In this document: piece by piece, positions 1 to 12,995 of the stretch
Position numbering within the stretch: the first letter of the stretch is position 1
How the letters are laid out: each line of letters opens with the position of its first letter
Origin: Dipylidium caninum
Taxonomy: Eukaryota; Platyhelminthes; Cestoda; Cyclophyllidea; Dipylidiidae
Assembly: GCA_017562135.1 (NCBI GenBank)
Contig: QEYB01000290.1
Span: forward strand, 62,001 to 126,000
Direction of reading: 5' to 3'
Length of the DNA: 64,000 nucleotides
Program-made: the position numbers and the translations under genes
The notes under the pieces: generated by a model
Seen by the model: the letters and a program-made list of their open reading frames with translations, nothing else
The model's database searches: none
Told to the model about the DNA's origin: nothing

Positions 1-807
1 GTGGAGTTGCATAAAGCTTTCTGTTTCTTCTCTGATACAGCAGTGACGGCACTCTTTTATGCGTCATTTTACTGATTTCCCAAATTTTCGGATTCCTTGC
101 TTGCTGACTTTATTTTACTATAACGATTGTACCATGCAAATGACCAAACGTAGACTACAGATTTAATTCATTAAAATTTGCAACATTCTGCTTAAATTTT
201 CCGACAATATCATGGTATCTGTGGAGTGTGCTACCCAAAGCTTTGCGATAAAATATAATAATAATGGCGTTCATAATGAATGCGAGCTAAGTGTCTCATG
301 AGACGATAAATGAAAGAGTTTTGGCCAAGCCCAACAAAATACATTCGGAGGAAACACTTTGAAACGGAGCCACAGTCAAGTCTCTGTAGGCTTAATGCAA
401 CGCGAATCGTTTGTGACCGCATTTGCTCAAGGTGATACCCCAGTAAGGGGGTAAGAGGTCGTGGAATATGATTTATTTTATCAAAGTAGTGAGATTGACA
501 AGGTGGGTGTTTTCTGACTATTATATTTGCCGACATGTAGTACGAGAGCATTTTCCAAGGACTCAGTGAATAATCGCTTACGTGCACGAGTGTGCGTATG
601 GACATCCTGCTGAATCCAAAAAATTCCATTTTGCATATAATGCCAATAATTCCTGTAGGCCGATGTAAGCATTGTCTAAGTCAGGCACGCCCTGCTTCGT
701 ATGTAAACACCTCCTCGTGGCGGAGTGTATAAAGTCTGGAGTGACTACATCCGCTTCATAGCTTGGCTTTGGAATCAAGGGAAGCGGGTTGGAGCCATTT
801 GGCTAAA
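1..807. other. Left-edge stretch without a supported gene
   Basis: I see no supportable gene here. A 132-codon minus-strand open frame (231-629) has no recognisable domain, no paired splice sites and a low-complexity, hydrophobic-aromatic composition, so I treat it as chance. The right part presumably holds the ribokinase promoter and 5' UTR. The extreme left could contain the end of a neighbouring gene, but nothing can be identified. Confidence 0.5.
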
Positions 808-2974
808 ATGGACGTAACCATATTGGGAGATATTACTCACGAATTCTTCGCGTAATTAGGGTTTCTGTGTAGCGCAAAACATGGATAATATCCTCTAGGT
901 ACTCAAACGCACTACCGATGGTGGGTGAACGAGTGGTTGGCACCGCCTTTCAGTCGGCTTTGGGCGGGACGGGAGTCAACCAGGCGACGGCGGTATCCAA
1001 GCTCGGTGGTCAAGTCTCCCTCGTTGCAACCGTAAGTTTACGATACCTGCATTAATCTTACAGTCATGTTTAGGTGGGAGAAGACGAGTTTGGCAGCTAC
1101 TGTATTGAGGCTTTGGAAAAGGCAGGAATACCCACAGGTGAGTTCAACTCAAACAATGAGGGATGGAGCACCCGCTTTCATTGCATGTCCTATCCACTTG
1201 TTCCCTATGTGGCAGCCTAGAACGCGAGAGGTATGTCCTTTTCTGTGTTAGTGAGCATGGTAGCTGTAGTGCGTTAGGGCATAAAAAGGGGACTTTACTT
1301 GGCCTAGGTTATTTTTTTCCAATGCCTGAGAGGCCAAATGTGAGTAACAAAATGACCAGTCCTAAGAGCCAATACGTCTGAAACGCGAATGTCAACTTGA
1401 ACGTGCGTAATGTAGTGAATCGAATTAACGACGGGGCGGGAAAGCATTAAGGGACTTGGTGAGCGAGGTATGAATCTGCATTTTGCGTCCCTTACAAAGG
1501 AACAATAAGACAGACCTCGGGCACGGAGACGGGAATCGCGATGATAATGGTGAATAAAAAAACCGGGGAGAACCAGATAGTTGTCGTGCTTGGCGCAAAC
1601 AGCGAAGTCTCCATTCGCGATGTCGACAATGCTGATACCCGCGGTTTATTTTCAACGAAGCTCTTTTCATGCCAATTCGAGGTAGGTTTGAAGTAGAATC
1701 CCTCTTAAACAAGCATCCGGAACCATGAAAATACACTAAATCATATCGTATGATTCTTTGAAAAGGGGGTGACGCTCTTGTACATAAAGGGTGTTTCTCG
1801 AATATAACATCCAAACCTGTAGAACTGAGTAAACTGATTTCCATGTAGAACTTCAACTTCTTCGGGTGAAGTATACGTGACAGAAATGTTATCCTTTAAA
1901 ACTTAAAGTTAACTCATTTTGAAAGATGGAATAAGTATTACGAGGTCGCTAAAGTCGACCGGACGGAAAGGGCGAAATGTTACCGAATGAAGAGGTCTGC
2001 CTCAACCGCAAATACACCTGAATGACATTAAGCATAAACAGTGCAGTCGCGGGCAGCAGACTAGTTCGTATAAATTTGCATACCACATGGGCATTAAATG
2101 CACCCAGCATCGGTTACATAGTCAAACGCAATGACAAGTCTCTATGCTCTGGAGAAGGCGCATTCAAATGGGGTGATTACGTTGCTGGATCCGGCACCGG
2201 GGCCTACGCCAGGTTCACCCTTTTACCACCTTCTTCCACGTTTCCTCGCTGCTGCCACTGTCGTTTCGCCGAACGAGAGCGAAGCTGCATCTCTCACTGG
2301 CATCCCGATTCCGGCTTTCGCGAACAACGCTTCTTCCAGGGAAGTTGTTCAAGGCACAAGCTTAGCCTTGTTGGTGTTGCTGAAGACCGGAGTTAAGTAT
2401 CCCATTGTCACACTTGGACAACATGGAGCCGCTGCAATTTTACCCGATTCAGAGATTAACCAACCGTTGCCTGCCGACGTATACATGTCCTCGAGCGAAA
2501 TGCCGCCGAATTTTGCCGTCCTTCACATTAAAACACAGACTTTTCACGAGGCTATCGACTCGACGGTAAGTTCGCCTAACTGTGCCGTTTTACTTCACAC
2601 ATATTCTTATTCACAGAGCATGTAGAGATAAAGATGTCTTTTTCTTCAAAGTGCTCAAATGCTTACTCTCATTTCCCTCAGCATCTTAATATATGTTCCA
2701 TTGATTTACTTACCATCTTGTTCTTTCCCTTATTTAGGGTGCTGGTGACTGCTTCACAGGAAGTCTGGCTTTCTTCATGTCAAATTATCCAGAGCTGCCA
2801 ATGGTAGAGAAGATCAGAAGATCAGTCTGGATTGCCACCCAATCAGTAATGCGTTATGGGACCAAGTCGAGCTACCTTGATCGGAAGGAGCTGCCAACGT
2901 CCCTCTTCCACAAAACAGAATATTTCACATGGCCCGATATGCCATGGCCTGTACAACCATTCACGGACTTCTGA
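808..2974 (+). CDS. RBKS: Ribokinase (PfkB family), 6 exons, 367 aa
   Basis: Ribokinase phosphorylates D-ribose to ribose-5-phosphate in the cytosol. Exons are 808-851, 899-1031, 1074-1137, 1500-1681, 2122-2565 and 2738-2974; all introns are GT-AG, the first two only 47 and 42 nt, and phase is kept throughout. Seen: a short N-terminal beta strand beginning MDVTILGD, the ALPMVGE turn, the sugar-binding signature GGTGVNQ (commonly GGKGANQ), VGEDEFG, the central DPAPG and NESEA motifs, VTLGQHG, and the C-terminal PfkB signature STGAGDCFTGSLAFF, whose aspartate is the family's catalytic base. The terminal KSSYLDRKELP block is also typical. The length is slightly above the roughly 320 residues usual in animals because of a loop before GAGD. 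The ATG at 808 is chosen because it directly precedes the first family strand. Confidence 0.93.
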
Positions 2975-4275
2975 GGATCTGTCGGTACTCTCTCTGGCCT
3001 CGGATTACGAAATGCCACTCAAGTCAAGTTAATTTACTCTCTGTCACGCCAAGTGCAAAGACACATAGTGAATATAAATTTATATATATATATATATATA
3101 TGCGAACTTTCACGTCGAGTTCATTCATGTTCTGAGGACATTTCGTGTGTTTCACAATTTCCTTCTACTCTTAATTGCCTTTGTTTGACACGTAGCATGT
3201 ACATAACCCCTTACTCGTGTGATATACATAAAATAAGTGAAGTAGCACGAATAACATTGCCCGTCATTACGCAGAGGGAAGTACAGATTTGCTGTCGTCA
3301 ACTCGCACTCCCGAGTATTTGAGCCATGATCATAGTAGCTTTGTCAAAAGCCAGTATTAAGGATTTTTGTAATTTGATTTTTTTGTAATTTGATTAGGGC
3401 AGTCAAGAGGTGCTAGAAGTTTGTTCTAAATCTACGGCATTCATTTTATTTTGACCAGAGGACTTAAGATGTGACTTAGAGCCAGTGAGTACTAATGCTT
3501 TTCCATCACATCAAGTACCGTACTAATATTAGTTTGTGTTCTAATAACTCACCGGAGCAGGACTCTGGTGGACAAATCAAGAAGGGAACCAACTTACCGG
3601 GTGTGAACAATAATAGCTGAGACACCCTAAAACTCGTTACTCTACGAGTTTTCCCATGTAGACATTAGGGTTGATGCATTCTTAAGTTCGGCTAATGACA
3701 GAAAAGAGAATATTAGGACACTCTGAAAGCGTATATAACGAAGTATGCCAAGTTTCGTCATTAGCGGAACATGTATGTCCACTGACATCCCATCCTCTTA
3801 TGTTAACCTCCCTTTCCCATTCTATGTCTCTCCCCAAAACGTCAGAGCAAGTTTTGACTCGATAATACAAAATCACACCGTATCGCATAGCATCTCAAGT
3901 CCGATATTCGTATTTCGCCTCGAGCACATATTTCTCTATTACAACTAATCTCCATTTACCGTTTGTGAGACATATACCCCACCGTGAGCCATGTCAGTAA
4001 CGATTTTAAGCGATACATCGAATTCAGGAAAGAAGGCAAGGACAGCATGCCAGGCCATGGGAAAATTTTTTTCTACCAGAGACCACTTCTTCATAAAAAT
4101 CACACTGTCAATTTTGTGCCGAGCTTCCTTTTCCATCTCTTGACTTGAGGCGTTGCACGTATTATCATGAGTAAAAAGTTGAAGAATGTAAATCGTATTT
4201 TTAAAAAACTTGGGGTTTACAATGAAATGGATGTTCTTTTTCGGGATTTTGTTATCCGTGGGTAGGACTCTTCGT
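2975..4275. other. Intergenic, 3' flanks of ribokinase and PPIL4
   Basis: Convergent 3' flanks of two genes. It contains a TA dinucleotide tract and AT-rich sequence. A 122-codon minus-strand frame (3945-4313) overlaps the end of PPIL4 in another frame and shows no family resemblance, so it is not annotated as a gene. Confidence 0.5.
3080..3101. repeat. (TA)n microsatellite
   Basis: An uninterrupted run of about eleven TA dinucleotides, about 100 bases downstream of the ribokinase stop codon. It is probably in the 3' UTR or just beyond it. Confidence 0.9.
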
Positions 4276-5637
4276 TCAATGCTGACGTGTGTGAGATCTG
4301 TGGGGATCACCATTTGTGTTACGCGACCCGTGATTTTCCTGGTGTCTGCGCTTCTTCGCTTTTGAAAATTTGAATAAGAATGAGGAAGTTAAATTTGACA
4401 ATCTCTTATTCGAGGACGGATATTCCATATCTTGATGTTCAGGTATGGTTTCATGTCTCCCATCTCGATATTTCTTTTCATTGTCAATTTCATGTCGGCA
4501 ATTTGGATGTGAATGCAGTAGTCGATGACCGCGCTGTTTTAGCCTTACGAATTTCCATTTTCCATGTTGCATTGTAAACCATTCTTTCGCCACCGACTGA
4601 CTGAAGTCGACGTGTATACGTCGGTCATCAATAACCACATTATCCATCTTGAAAAATGCTTCTTCACAGTCTTCCTTACGGGCAAACTCTATGAATGCGT
4701 ACTGGAGAGAATTGCCTGTTCGGTGGTCGTATATTACTTCACAGGAAAGGATCTCGCCGAATCGGCTGAATATTATTTCTAGGTCTTCACCTCGAGTGAC
4801 GGGGTTGAGACGACATACAAATAAAACATTTTCCGGGGGCTTGGCGTCCACGTCTGGTAAATCACCAAGTAGAGTGAGCAGTTGAGCATTGGTGTGTGCC
4901 TCCTTCATAGCTTCAATTTCGGCTCGTTCCGCATCTGACAACTCTCTTCCCTCCACATCACAGTTTAGGTTTTCGTCTTCTTCTATGCGTGGAGCGGTGT
5001 CGTCTGGGTCCTGTAAAAGAAACGTAACCCAATGATATTCATACTTCATAAGACTTAAAGAACTCTGGTAAACAATTAGGTATTTCTAAAGTCTTGGGAT
5101 CTTCAAATGGATCATCCAAAATGATTGCACAATGTATGCGAACATTGCGATAAGGGCGTGAATTCTTGTCGCAATAGGCATCATTTATCTTCGATAGGAA
5201 ATCGATTCCTTCTGCCACCTGGGGCAAGTGCAGGTTAGAACAAGTAATCTTACAACTCCAAATACAGTATGCACATTGTTGAGGTAGTCGAGGTCGTCAG
5301 CGAGTGTAAAGAAGAATTGAGACCCATGCTGAGAATTACCGTTATTGACCATTGAAACTAGGCCGCGTTGTTCGTGGAAAATCTTTGGGAAGACTTCACA
5401 ATCGAAATATCTGGCTTGTTCGCCGTAGAGATGTTCAAAAATGGAGCTACCCCCGAGGCCAGTACCGGAAGGGTCTCCAGTTTGGGCAACAAGATTACGT
5501 TGCACGCTGTGGAACAAACAACCGTTGTAGTAATTGACCTTGCATAACTTGATGAAGTTGAGTGAGCATTTTGGCCGAGCTTCCGTATACAAATCGATGA
5601 CAACTCGCCCTAAGGATGTTTCTAGCAGTACAGACAT
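4276..5637 (-). CDS. PPIL4: PPIL4-type cyclophilin with RRM, 3 exons, 430 aa
   Basis: A nuclear peptidyl-prolyl isomerase-like protein that associates with the spliceosome in other animals. Exons on the minus strand are 5637-5254, 5218-5045 and 5010-4276, separated by GT-AG introns of 35 and 34 nt, with phase preserved. Residues 1 to about 165 are a cyclophilin domain ([55 protein letters not shown]). A charged linker rich in D and E follows. An RRM (FVCRLNPVT for RNP2, LQYAFIEFA for RNP1) ends in the [10 protein letters not shown] block diagnostic of PPIL4. The last part is a basic, Arg/His/Lys-rich tail. The start at 5637 is chosen over an in-frame ATG five codons upstream because the family begins MSVLLETS. 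It is head-to-head with INTS8, with starts 579 bases apart. Confidence 0.93.
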
Positions 5638-6216
5638 TAATTCTCCGGTCACGAAGGGGCGGGGATGCGGCGTTGGCGTGTCGCGCTAAGTTTCATTGGT
5701 GATTGAAACGACGAGGCGGTTGGTGTAGGATTGTAAAAAATGGTGCAAACGAGGCTCAGTACGTCAGTTGGATACAACCCGCCAATGAAATTACTGAGAC
5801 AAAAGGGACATCTTTTGGCTACATTTCCACCATGTGCAATCGCATTGTCCTCGCATTCCATTGGTACTAAAAAACGCTGCATTTTGATTCTATAAAAATT
5901 GTTGTTTAATTTTTTAGAGAAGTAGCTTCGCCATCTGTACTTTATGTGACGCAATGTGCGGAATGTTTAAACTTACTCCGCGGCATATGACTTTTCTAGG
6001 TTGTCCTGTCCACTTTATCCGTCCTCCAGGTCGTTACTTTTATGATGACACCAAGCTTCTGATTTTGCGTTCATTCAACCCCCAAGAGATAATTTTCGCG
6101 TATCCACAATTCATTGGCCGCCATCCACGCAGTGTCGGGAATTATATCTAAAAATTGCCTCTACATTAGTGTTTGGACCGAACCCCATACCGTCTTCCTT
6201 TATTTTCAGTTTGAAC
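5638..6216. promoter_or_regulatory. Shared 5' region between PPIL4 and INTS8
   Basis: A divergent intergenic segment of about 580 bases holding both promoters and 5' UTRs. Small frames on both strands (minus 5649-5954, plus 5954-6151) look like noise. An acceptor-like TTTTCAG just upstream of the INTS8 start leaves open a non-coding first exon. No specific promoter motif is claimed. Confidence 0.4.
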
Positions 6217-9200
6217 ATGACGATCAGGAAGGACTGGTTGGCATATGCTCTCGAACCCCGCGACATTCTACCCGATTTGGAGAAACTCTCAGATGATTTA
6301 AAAGTCAAACTAATGAGATCTTTCCTCTCCCAGGCTGAATGCCACGAACGTCGCCTCTCTTCTGTACCTGCAGGTGAAGAAGACAAAGCCAGTCTCGAAA
6401 TGTCATCGTCTTCTCCCGCGTCAGACCCTGTTCGTATAAACTATGATAAGTCTAAGACTCTTGATTGTCTGGCACTGGTGATCGCGGCTAGTCTCAACTT
6501 TAATGTCAACTTATTTGCCGGTGTGACCACCGAGCTACCGCTTCGTCTCGCGTCTAGACTGTATCGTACGCTTTTTCACACTCTTTTGGAACGACACAGT
6601 CGTGGCTCTGCTGAAAATGGAGGACCTTGCGCTACTCCTTACGACCTGGGCCCCTGGACCTCCCTACAACCTGCTCTTGCTTTCGCAAATTTAGTATACC
6701 ATCTTTGGTGTTTACAGGTATGTGTATTTGTACTTTTCCGGCTTCTGAGATTCTGGATGGCAAGTGTATGACGCAATATAAAAAAATTTAATCGCACCAT
6801 AGTCGCAAAAGATTATTGTTTACCGTCGTCACGTTCTTGTGATACATAACTTGAGGAAATGGACTTAACTCCGGATATAGTCATTATCCATACATAACTT
6901 AAATCTTTTCTTTTTTCGAAACGTTTCAAATATATTATATTGTTTGCCATGAACTACATTATTAATCTAGGAAAATTTGTACCTGCGTCGTTGTATCGGA
7001 CGTCCGTAAGTGTCAGAGCCTCCGAACATCCCCTAGGAACAGTAGAAACTACTATTCATGAATGTGAAAACCTGCTCTTCGAAACCTTAATGTAATATCT
7101 CATAAGTAAAAGGCATTTTTTAACTCTTCACAAAATAGGTGGCACTCTCAGATAGTATGTTGGCACAACCAAATCGTGACATGACGCCAGCGGTGTGGGG
7201 CCTTTCGGAGGTTCCGGATCAAGCTTTCTTTCAGGACAGTCGAGCAGATCGTGAGGCTCTGCTCATGCGTCACGAGGAGTCCGCTCTGCGTGTTCACGAT
7301 CTTCTACGTCGTCTGCAGGTCGATGGGCCTACATTAAGTGTTGCTCGTCCCACTCCAATTTCGCTTGCCAAAGCCGTAATCAGTTGCGAAGCGGGCATGG
7401 AAGACGAAGTAACTCTCTCATCGGATCGTCTGGTGGCAGGATCTGCTTTCACTCTCGGACGTTTGGCCTTCCAGCATAATCTCCTGGAGAAGGCTGTTGG
7501 ATTATTTCTCCTCGCTCAAAATGCAATCAATACCTCGGGGGTATGAATTAGCGTGTTAAAAATTGTTGTTAGATTTCTTATGAATCTTTATACACGCCTC
7601 TTATTATACACTTCGTTTTCCCGTGTCTAATACTCTTGTTCGTCATTTCACCCACGATTGACTCCTGAACAAGTTTGTGGTGGCCTAAGGGAAGGAATAA
7701 TTTATGTATGTTGTTTTCTTGCTGAAACAGAACATAAATCTCGCTGCTCTGTTCAAGTTGATTCATGGCCTCCATCCAAGGCCTTACAGTAAAGCCTTCC
7801 ACAATAGTCTGAGGGAGCATTTGATTGGCGTCGCCGTTCCTAAAACCCTTCATTTACTGTTACATAGTTTTCATTCCGGCTCTCTAGTCGTGTTCAACAG
7901 AGTCCGTTTCTCTCTTTACAATCAGTTGGAATACATAGAAGAAGCTGGGATGACACCCTTGCTGGTGGAGAGTTACCTTTCTTGCTGCCAGAAACAGCAG
8001 CTATCCGTATTGTTGTCGGCATCACCACCCACTACACCTTGCTGGCGGCTAGTAGATACATTTTGTACAGCTCTGCGCCAGAGTCTAGGCTCAAAGGATC
8101 CAGATTTCAACTTCCTTGGCTTTTCTTTCGGGTCACCTCTGAGGGCAAATCTACGTGGATCATCCTCATCCTCCAGAGAGGTCAAGAAGACTGAAGAGTT
8201 AGTACGAGTGAATAATCTTTGCCGTTCGCAATGGTACTCAAAACCTAATGAGGAAACAATCTCTTTCTTTAAACTAGAAAAAACAAGTTTTCGCAGCATG
8301 AAATACTCACCGCACTCGAGGTTGACGTCTCGACACTTGCATTCATCGTTCCGCAACTCGGCTTTGGCTTGAGACGTCACTTACAAAATCTGATTAGTGA
8401 TACGCTCATTGCCCTCGCCGCCCGATGCACCAAGTCATCGAGGAAAGAAGCAATGCAATTGAAAAGGATCTTCCATGATTTGCAGTCTTTCTATACCAAG
8501 ATTGTTGTTAACAACGCAATTAAGGAAATATTCCAGTGTTCATCGGCTCAAAGTGCCGCGTTTTGCGAGATGTTACTGTTTGCTACTGAAGATAATTCTC
8601 CTGCTGTAGATGCCAAGGAAGCGGCGGACCTCCTCTTCATTGAACTCGACCAGTGCCACCATAGAGATAAGGCTAGAACTGCCGAAGTAATAAGTTTCGT
8701 TAGCGAATTTCTTATCAGAATTCGATTAATGCTTTCATCGGAAAAGTCTACCGCGTCTTCCCGTACTGCGATGCTCTTTGTTAATGCGCTAGCCGGGTCG
8801 TCTCTGGTGAGCAAATCATTCATCCCCTTGCCTATACCACTTTGATATTGCCTTCGAGATTAAGAGTGTTGGGAAGTGATGTATTAAGAAGTATCTTTAA
8901 AATGGAGATAATCGCTTCTCCTAACTATTTAGATAAGCGCCCTGCCTACGACCTTACGAGCCGTCGTAGAGGTCCTTCAAAATGGACGATTTTCGGAAAT
9001 TCAAACACCTGATAGTCTATTACATGACCTTCCAGAAATGGGAATAGGAGATGCCTCACCGCCACCACTAGTTATGTCACACCGGCACCGGGGCCATATA
9101 TGTACAGAAAGCCACATCACCTCACCCTTCTCCCTCCTCACCACCAGCTCCAATCCTAAAGTGGTGATAAATGCTTGCGCAGATCTTCTCAATGGTGGGT

Positions 9201-11846
9201 CAGCCGTAGAGGCTATTCTTCGGTGCGGTGGCTGGATTGATACTACTATACCGACAGTGCTCAAGTGGATTTCTCCTTCTGATCATCCTTCTAAAAAAAG
9301 ACGTGTAAGATATTCCTTACTTTTACCTAGTGATGTTTGAATTTTTAACCTGTCATATACCTAGGAGGTATCTTTGAACGGTGGCATTTCCCTACCTCTA
9401 TATGAATTCGTTGCTATGGCGTCGGAGAACAGTCAGTGTTGTCTGCCGGCACTTGTGTTGTTGCTACGCGCGATTGATTGTCGCAGGGATCAAAACGACT
9501 GGGAATTGGCGGTGGCCTTTTGTCAGGCAGTAAATCATATTCTCCCACCGCCGGTGCAGAATACGCAAGGCACTCCCACCGTGAGTGCTGGTGGTCCGCC
9601 ATGGCGACGAAGTTTTACTCGCTGGATTCGAGGGGTTATGGAACATGAGAGTTTGATTTTGGATCTCTTGAGGAGCATGAATTACGCCACCCTCGCGTCA
9701 AACTCTTCTCAATCTCACGGTGAGGAAGCAGAATTAATGAGTCGATGCAAAGCTATTCTGACCAACGACTTGGGACCAGACGCCATTATCTCGGATGACC
9801 TCGTGTCAACTGCCGCCTGCTACCTTGTGAATAAAGTGCGTTTTCATTTCTTCTCATGCTTCTATTGGCCACCACCTCAATGTTTTCAGCGTTATTTACT
9901 TACGGCAATGGAAGTTATTCTTTAAACAGAAAAGACCGTTTATGCGTCCGTTAATTTTTTCGTATTCTACCCTCACTCACTCATACACTAGCTCATTGCA
10001 CCTCTGAATACAATCAGCCTCTCATATCACGAAACACATTTGCTGCATTACCTAGCTCTGTCCCGAGCCAGAAATTTAACGTTTTACTACATACCTATGC
10101 ACTTGCAAACAGCAGTTGTATTACCAAGTCAAATCCTTGCAGGTTTCACAAAGGTGTTATCCCAACATAGGCGCAATCGAGCAAGTATATGTGAAGGTAT
10201 GCAGTGGCAGGACGAGGAGTTGGGGGTCAGTATGGCAAGGTGGTGGGATTGCGTATGTTAGGATGGTTTAAGGCTACCGACAAATCCTCCCCTTTCCTTT
10301 TAATAAATGGTCTTTCGCTTCATTTAAAAAAGCCATATTCTTTTACGACATATGTTCGATTTGTTTTGAGTGTCCCAGTGTATCTGCCGAGTGCACAATC
10401 ATGTTGAGCATCGATGTTGGGGAATTGGTCTGAGGCAACTTACCATTAAACTGTTTCTAATGGCAGGAGTCGACGTTTGTATCATCACTGAGCGGAGGTC
10501 CCCCGATTCTTGAGCTCTTCACGCTTCTTCACAAACTCTCATTGGAGAAAGAGAAGTCGCCACGGACATTGCGTGAACTGTACGCAAACCGCTTGATAAT
10601 ATGTCTCCGGCCACTAGTTGACATGCCCCCCTCACTTCCGCCCTCGTTCAGAGCGTCAAGAGGTTAGTCTTATCTAAATTCTCACCCAAACCATACATCA
10701 GATCCACGCCACTTGACGACGTTCACAGCCGGAGGGAGCAATGCTGGTACACCCGCCCTATCGAATATTTCGACGTCGCCAGCTGATACGGAAACCCTGC
10801 GCTTCTTAATTCGACTTCTCACGCAGTTGCGAACAGAAGTTCATCGGCGTCTCTTAGACTATTTCATAAGTTTTCTGGCGGCCTGTCTTATGACAGTTCA
10901 GCCCCTTTTTAAAACTGAGGCGATATCAGAACCCTGGCAATCATTCTCTCCTCTCCCGATTAGTACCCCACCCAAGGCTCTCCTGGAATTACTCCAATTT
11001 GCTTTAAAGTACGGGATTAGTTCAGCACCTCAAAACGTAAAATGGCTTCTTCTTCAAGCTGACCTTCAGATGGCGTCGGTAAACGCCGATCCTCGATCGG
11101 TACTCTCACTGATTCTTCAAGCGGCAGCCGCCGACAGCAACTACTTTTCCCGGCCGGTGCCTTCGAGTGTGTTCACTGAACGCGTAGGTTTTAGATAGAC
11201 TGCCCCAAAAACAGGAAAATAAATTTAACAACTTTGTTGCAAAAAAGGGATTTGGGCCCTTATTACTAACGCCAATAATGCTCAGGTATTTTTTATAATG
11301 ACCGTAATGATTACAACGTACTCAAAAAGTTCGAAAAAGACGCTAATTATATTAAGCTCTCCCCTCCCAGAGACTCACAACAATGGTCCAATGCTGCAGG
11401 TCAGTGGGCCACATAGGTGATGCAATAGCTCTGTGCCAATTCGGACCGGAAAGGAGTTCTCTACTTGCCACAGGACTCGACATCATTAACTCGGTTCACT
11501 GCGAAAAGGATCTTGGGCTTCCACACAATTTCGAAGCACTGGACGACATGGCCGTATTCCTGTGGAACCTAGACCTGTTGACGGCTCTAACTAACCTTCA
11601 AAAGTTCAACTTCTCCCAGTCGCGAAGAACGACCTTTTTACGTAAGCGGTAGATGCGGTACGGCACAACCTTCTCTCTACCACGCTTCCACTGGGAAATA
11701 GTTTCAAAAGCCGTCCTTTTGACCCTTCAGGATGTATCAACCAACCTGAGGTGAATATGTCAAACTCAAGGGAGCTCCTCCAATTAACAAAGAACAAACG
11801 GGCCGCGGAGTTTCTGCGTCACCTTTCTCGACACTTTTCGACCTGA
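6217..11846 (+). CDS. INTS8: Integrator complex subunit 8, 10 exons, about 1256-1265 aa
   Basis: INTS8 is a helical-repeat scaffold of the Integrator complex, which cleaves snRNA and other nascent Pol II transcripts and recruits PP2A. Exons: 6217-6717, 7139-7540, 7731 to 8180 (or 8207), 8297-8806, 8933-9304, 9365-9835, 10467-10662, 10702-11183, 11371-11641, 11731-11846. All other junctions keep phase; the donor of exon 3 is ambiguous (GAG|GTCAAG or CGA|GTGAAT, both in phase). Family signals: an N-terminal KDWLAYALEP block like the human FEFLLEESLL region, a C-terminal run like human VYTDQVIKRMIKCC (here VFTERLTTMVQCC, then DAIALCQF), and the closing ELLQLTKNKRAAEFLRHLSR helix matching the end of human INTS8. 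Human INTS8 is 995 aa; the extra length is low-complexity loops. Confidence 0.87.
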
Positions 11847-12707
11847 AATGGGCATGCAGTCACTTGCATGCTAGCAGAAGGAGAGAGAGCTTCGATAAAC
11901 CCCATCCTCCGTCGGCTCTCTTGGAGGAAAGATACCTTTTATTGTATGGACTTTGAAGCATGTGGGAGGGAGAGGGAAGACAAGTCGCAAAGAGAGTGGT
12001 GGTGGTGGTGGTAAGACCAGGTGAAGTGGTTGGACTCCGAAGGAGCCCTGTTGGAGGTGTAAGGTGATGGACTATACGCATAGGTCGTTCAAGGCAGCGG
12101 GTTATCCTGTGCTGGTCGTCTTTGGTCTGCGGGACTGACTTACTTGACTCCAGTTTTCAAGACCCAATTGAATTCGACTACTTGTAATGAATGTTCGGTC
12201 GTACATTCCTCGAGTGCAATGTCTGGTGCCTGGCGTTGACAAGTTGTACGTCATATATCATGGGAGGTGGTGGCTCCCATGCTGGACTTTGTTGATTCCC
12301 GCATAGAGGGCACTCCGTTAAGATCGGCCCGATATTGACCACCAGTAGTTAAGCGCCGGGGTCATCGGTTCGTAAAGTTACACCCGTAAACAGTGAGTGC
12401 AGCGCGAGCGAATTCGTGAAATTCAGAGGGGGAAGTTAGCGCGAACCGGGAATAAATCGGGATGCAAGCTGGAGTGGCTTATCTTGGGGGAGGGGGGGAG
12501 GTGGGTGGGTTATAACTAGGGTTTGCGGGAAGGGGGAGGGGTAACCAGAGGACTAGCCTCCAATGATTGCCCTGGCGGGTTTGCACTGCCGCATTCCAAC
12601 AGGGGGTGGGCCACTTTAACACAGGGGGTCCCCTTTCCAATGAATGGGGGTACAAGACTAGACACTTCTTCATTCTCGCTATTAGTTGCATGCGGTACAT
12701 GGGCTGG
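11847..12707. other. GC-richer spacer between INTS8 and ELOF1, no gene seen
   Basis: It includes a GGT trinucleotide run near 11997-12013 and G-rich tracts near 12484-12540, and is visibly richer in G and C than most spacers in the window. No open frame resembles a known family. It may be a dispersed repeat, which cannot be tested from one copy. Confidence 0.4.
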
Positions 12708-12995
12708 CTAGGAGTTGGCAAGCTCACACTCATCAATCCAGTCGTTGTACACGTCAATAGCCTGGCTGAGTGCGTTCACGGATGTTTGATAGTCCTCAAG
12801 GCAAATTCCGCATTTCACGTAACCAGTCTTCTTTTCCCTGTCGCTGAGAAGGATGCGTGTCAACCAAATGACGACCTACATTTCCACTTCACACGAACGC
12901 TCGTGATTGCAAAACGGGCAATTGAACTGTTTCGGTAGTGGTTCGATGACTTTTGCCTTGGGTGGAGGCTTGCGTGTGCTCTTCCTCCTTCCCAT
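12708..12995 (-). CDS. ELOF1: Transcription elongation factor 1 homolog, 2 exons, 83 aa
   Basis: ELOF1 is a small zinc-binding factor that travels with RNA polymerase II and supports elongation and transcription-coupled repair. Exons on the minus strand are 12995-12880 and 12843-12708, split by a 36 nt GT-AG intron. Seen: the basic N-terminus [15 protein letters not shown], the first zinc pair [12 protein letters not shown], the second zinc pair [10 protein letters not shown], then the C-terminal [10 protein letters not shown] helix. The 83-residue length equals human ELOF1. The intron falls between the two zinc knuckles, in phase 2. Each exon alone is too short to stand out as an open frame. 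Four zinc cysteines are present. The start is the only ATG giving the conserved basic tail. Confidence 0.97.

Noticed and set aside
231..629. 132-codon minus-strand open frame
   Set aside because: No domain, no splice context, aromatic/hydrophobic low-quality composition; overlapping frames on the same strand are equally open.
3945..4313. 122-codon minus-strand frame after PPIL4
   Set aside because: It overlaps the PPIL4 3' end in another frame and matches no family; PPIL4 closes naturally at 4276.
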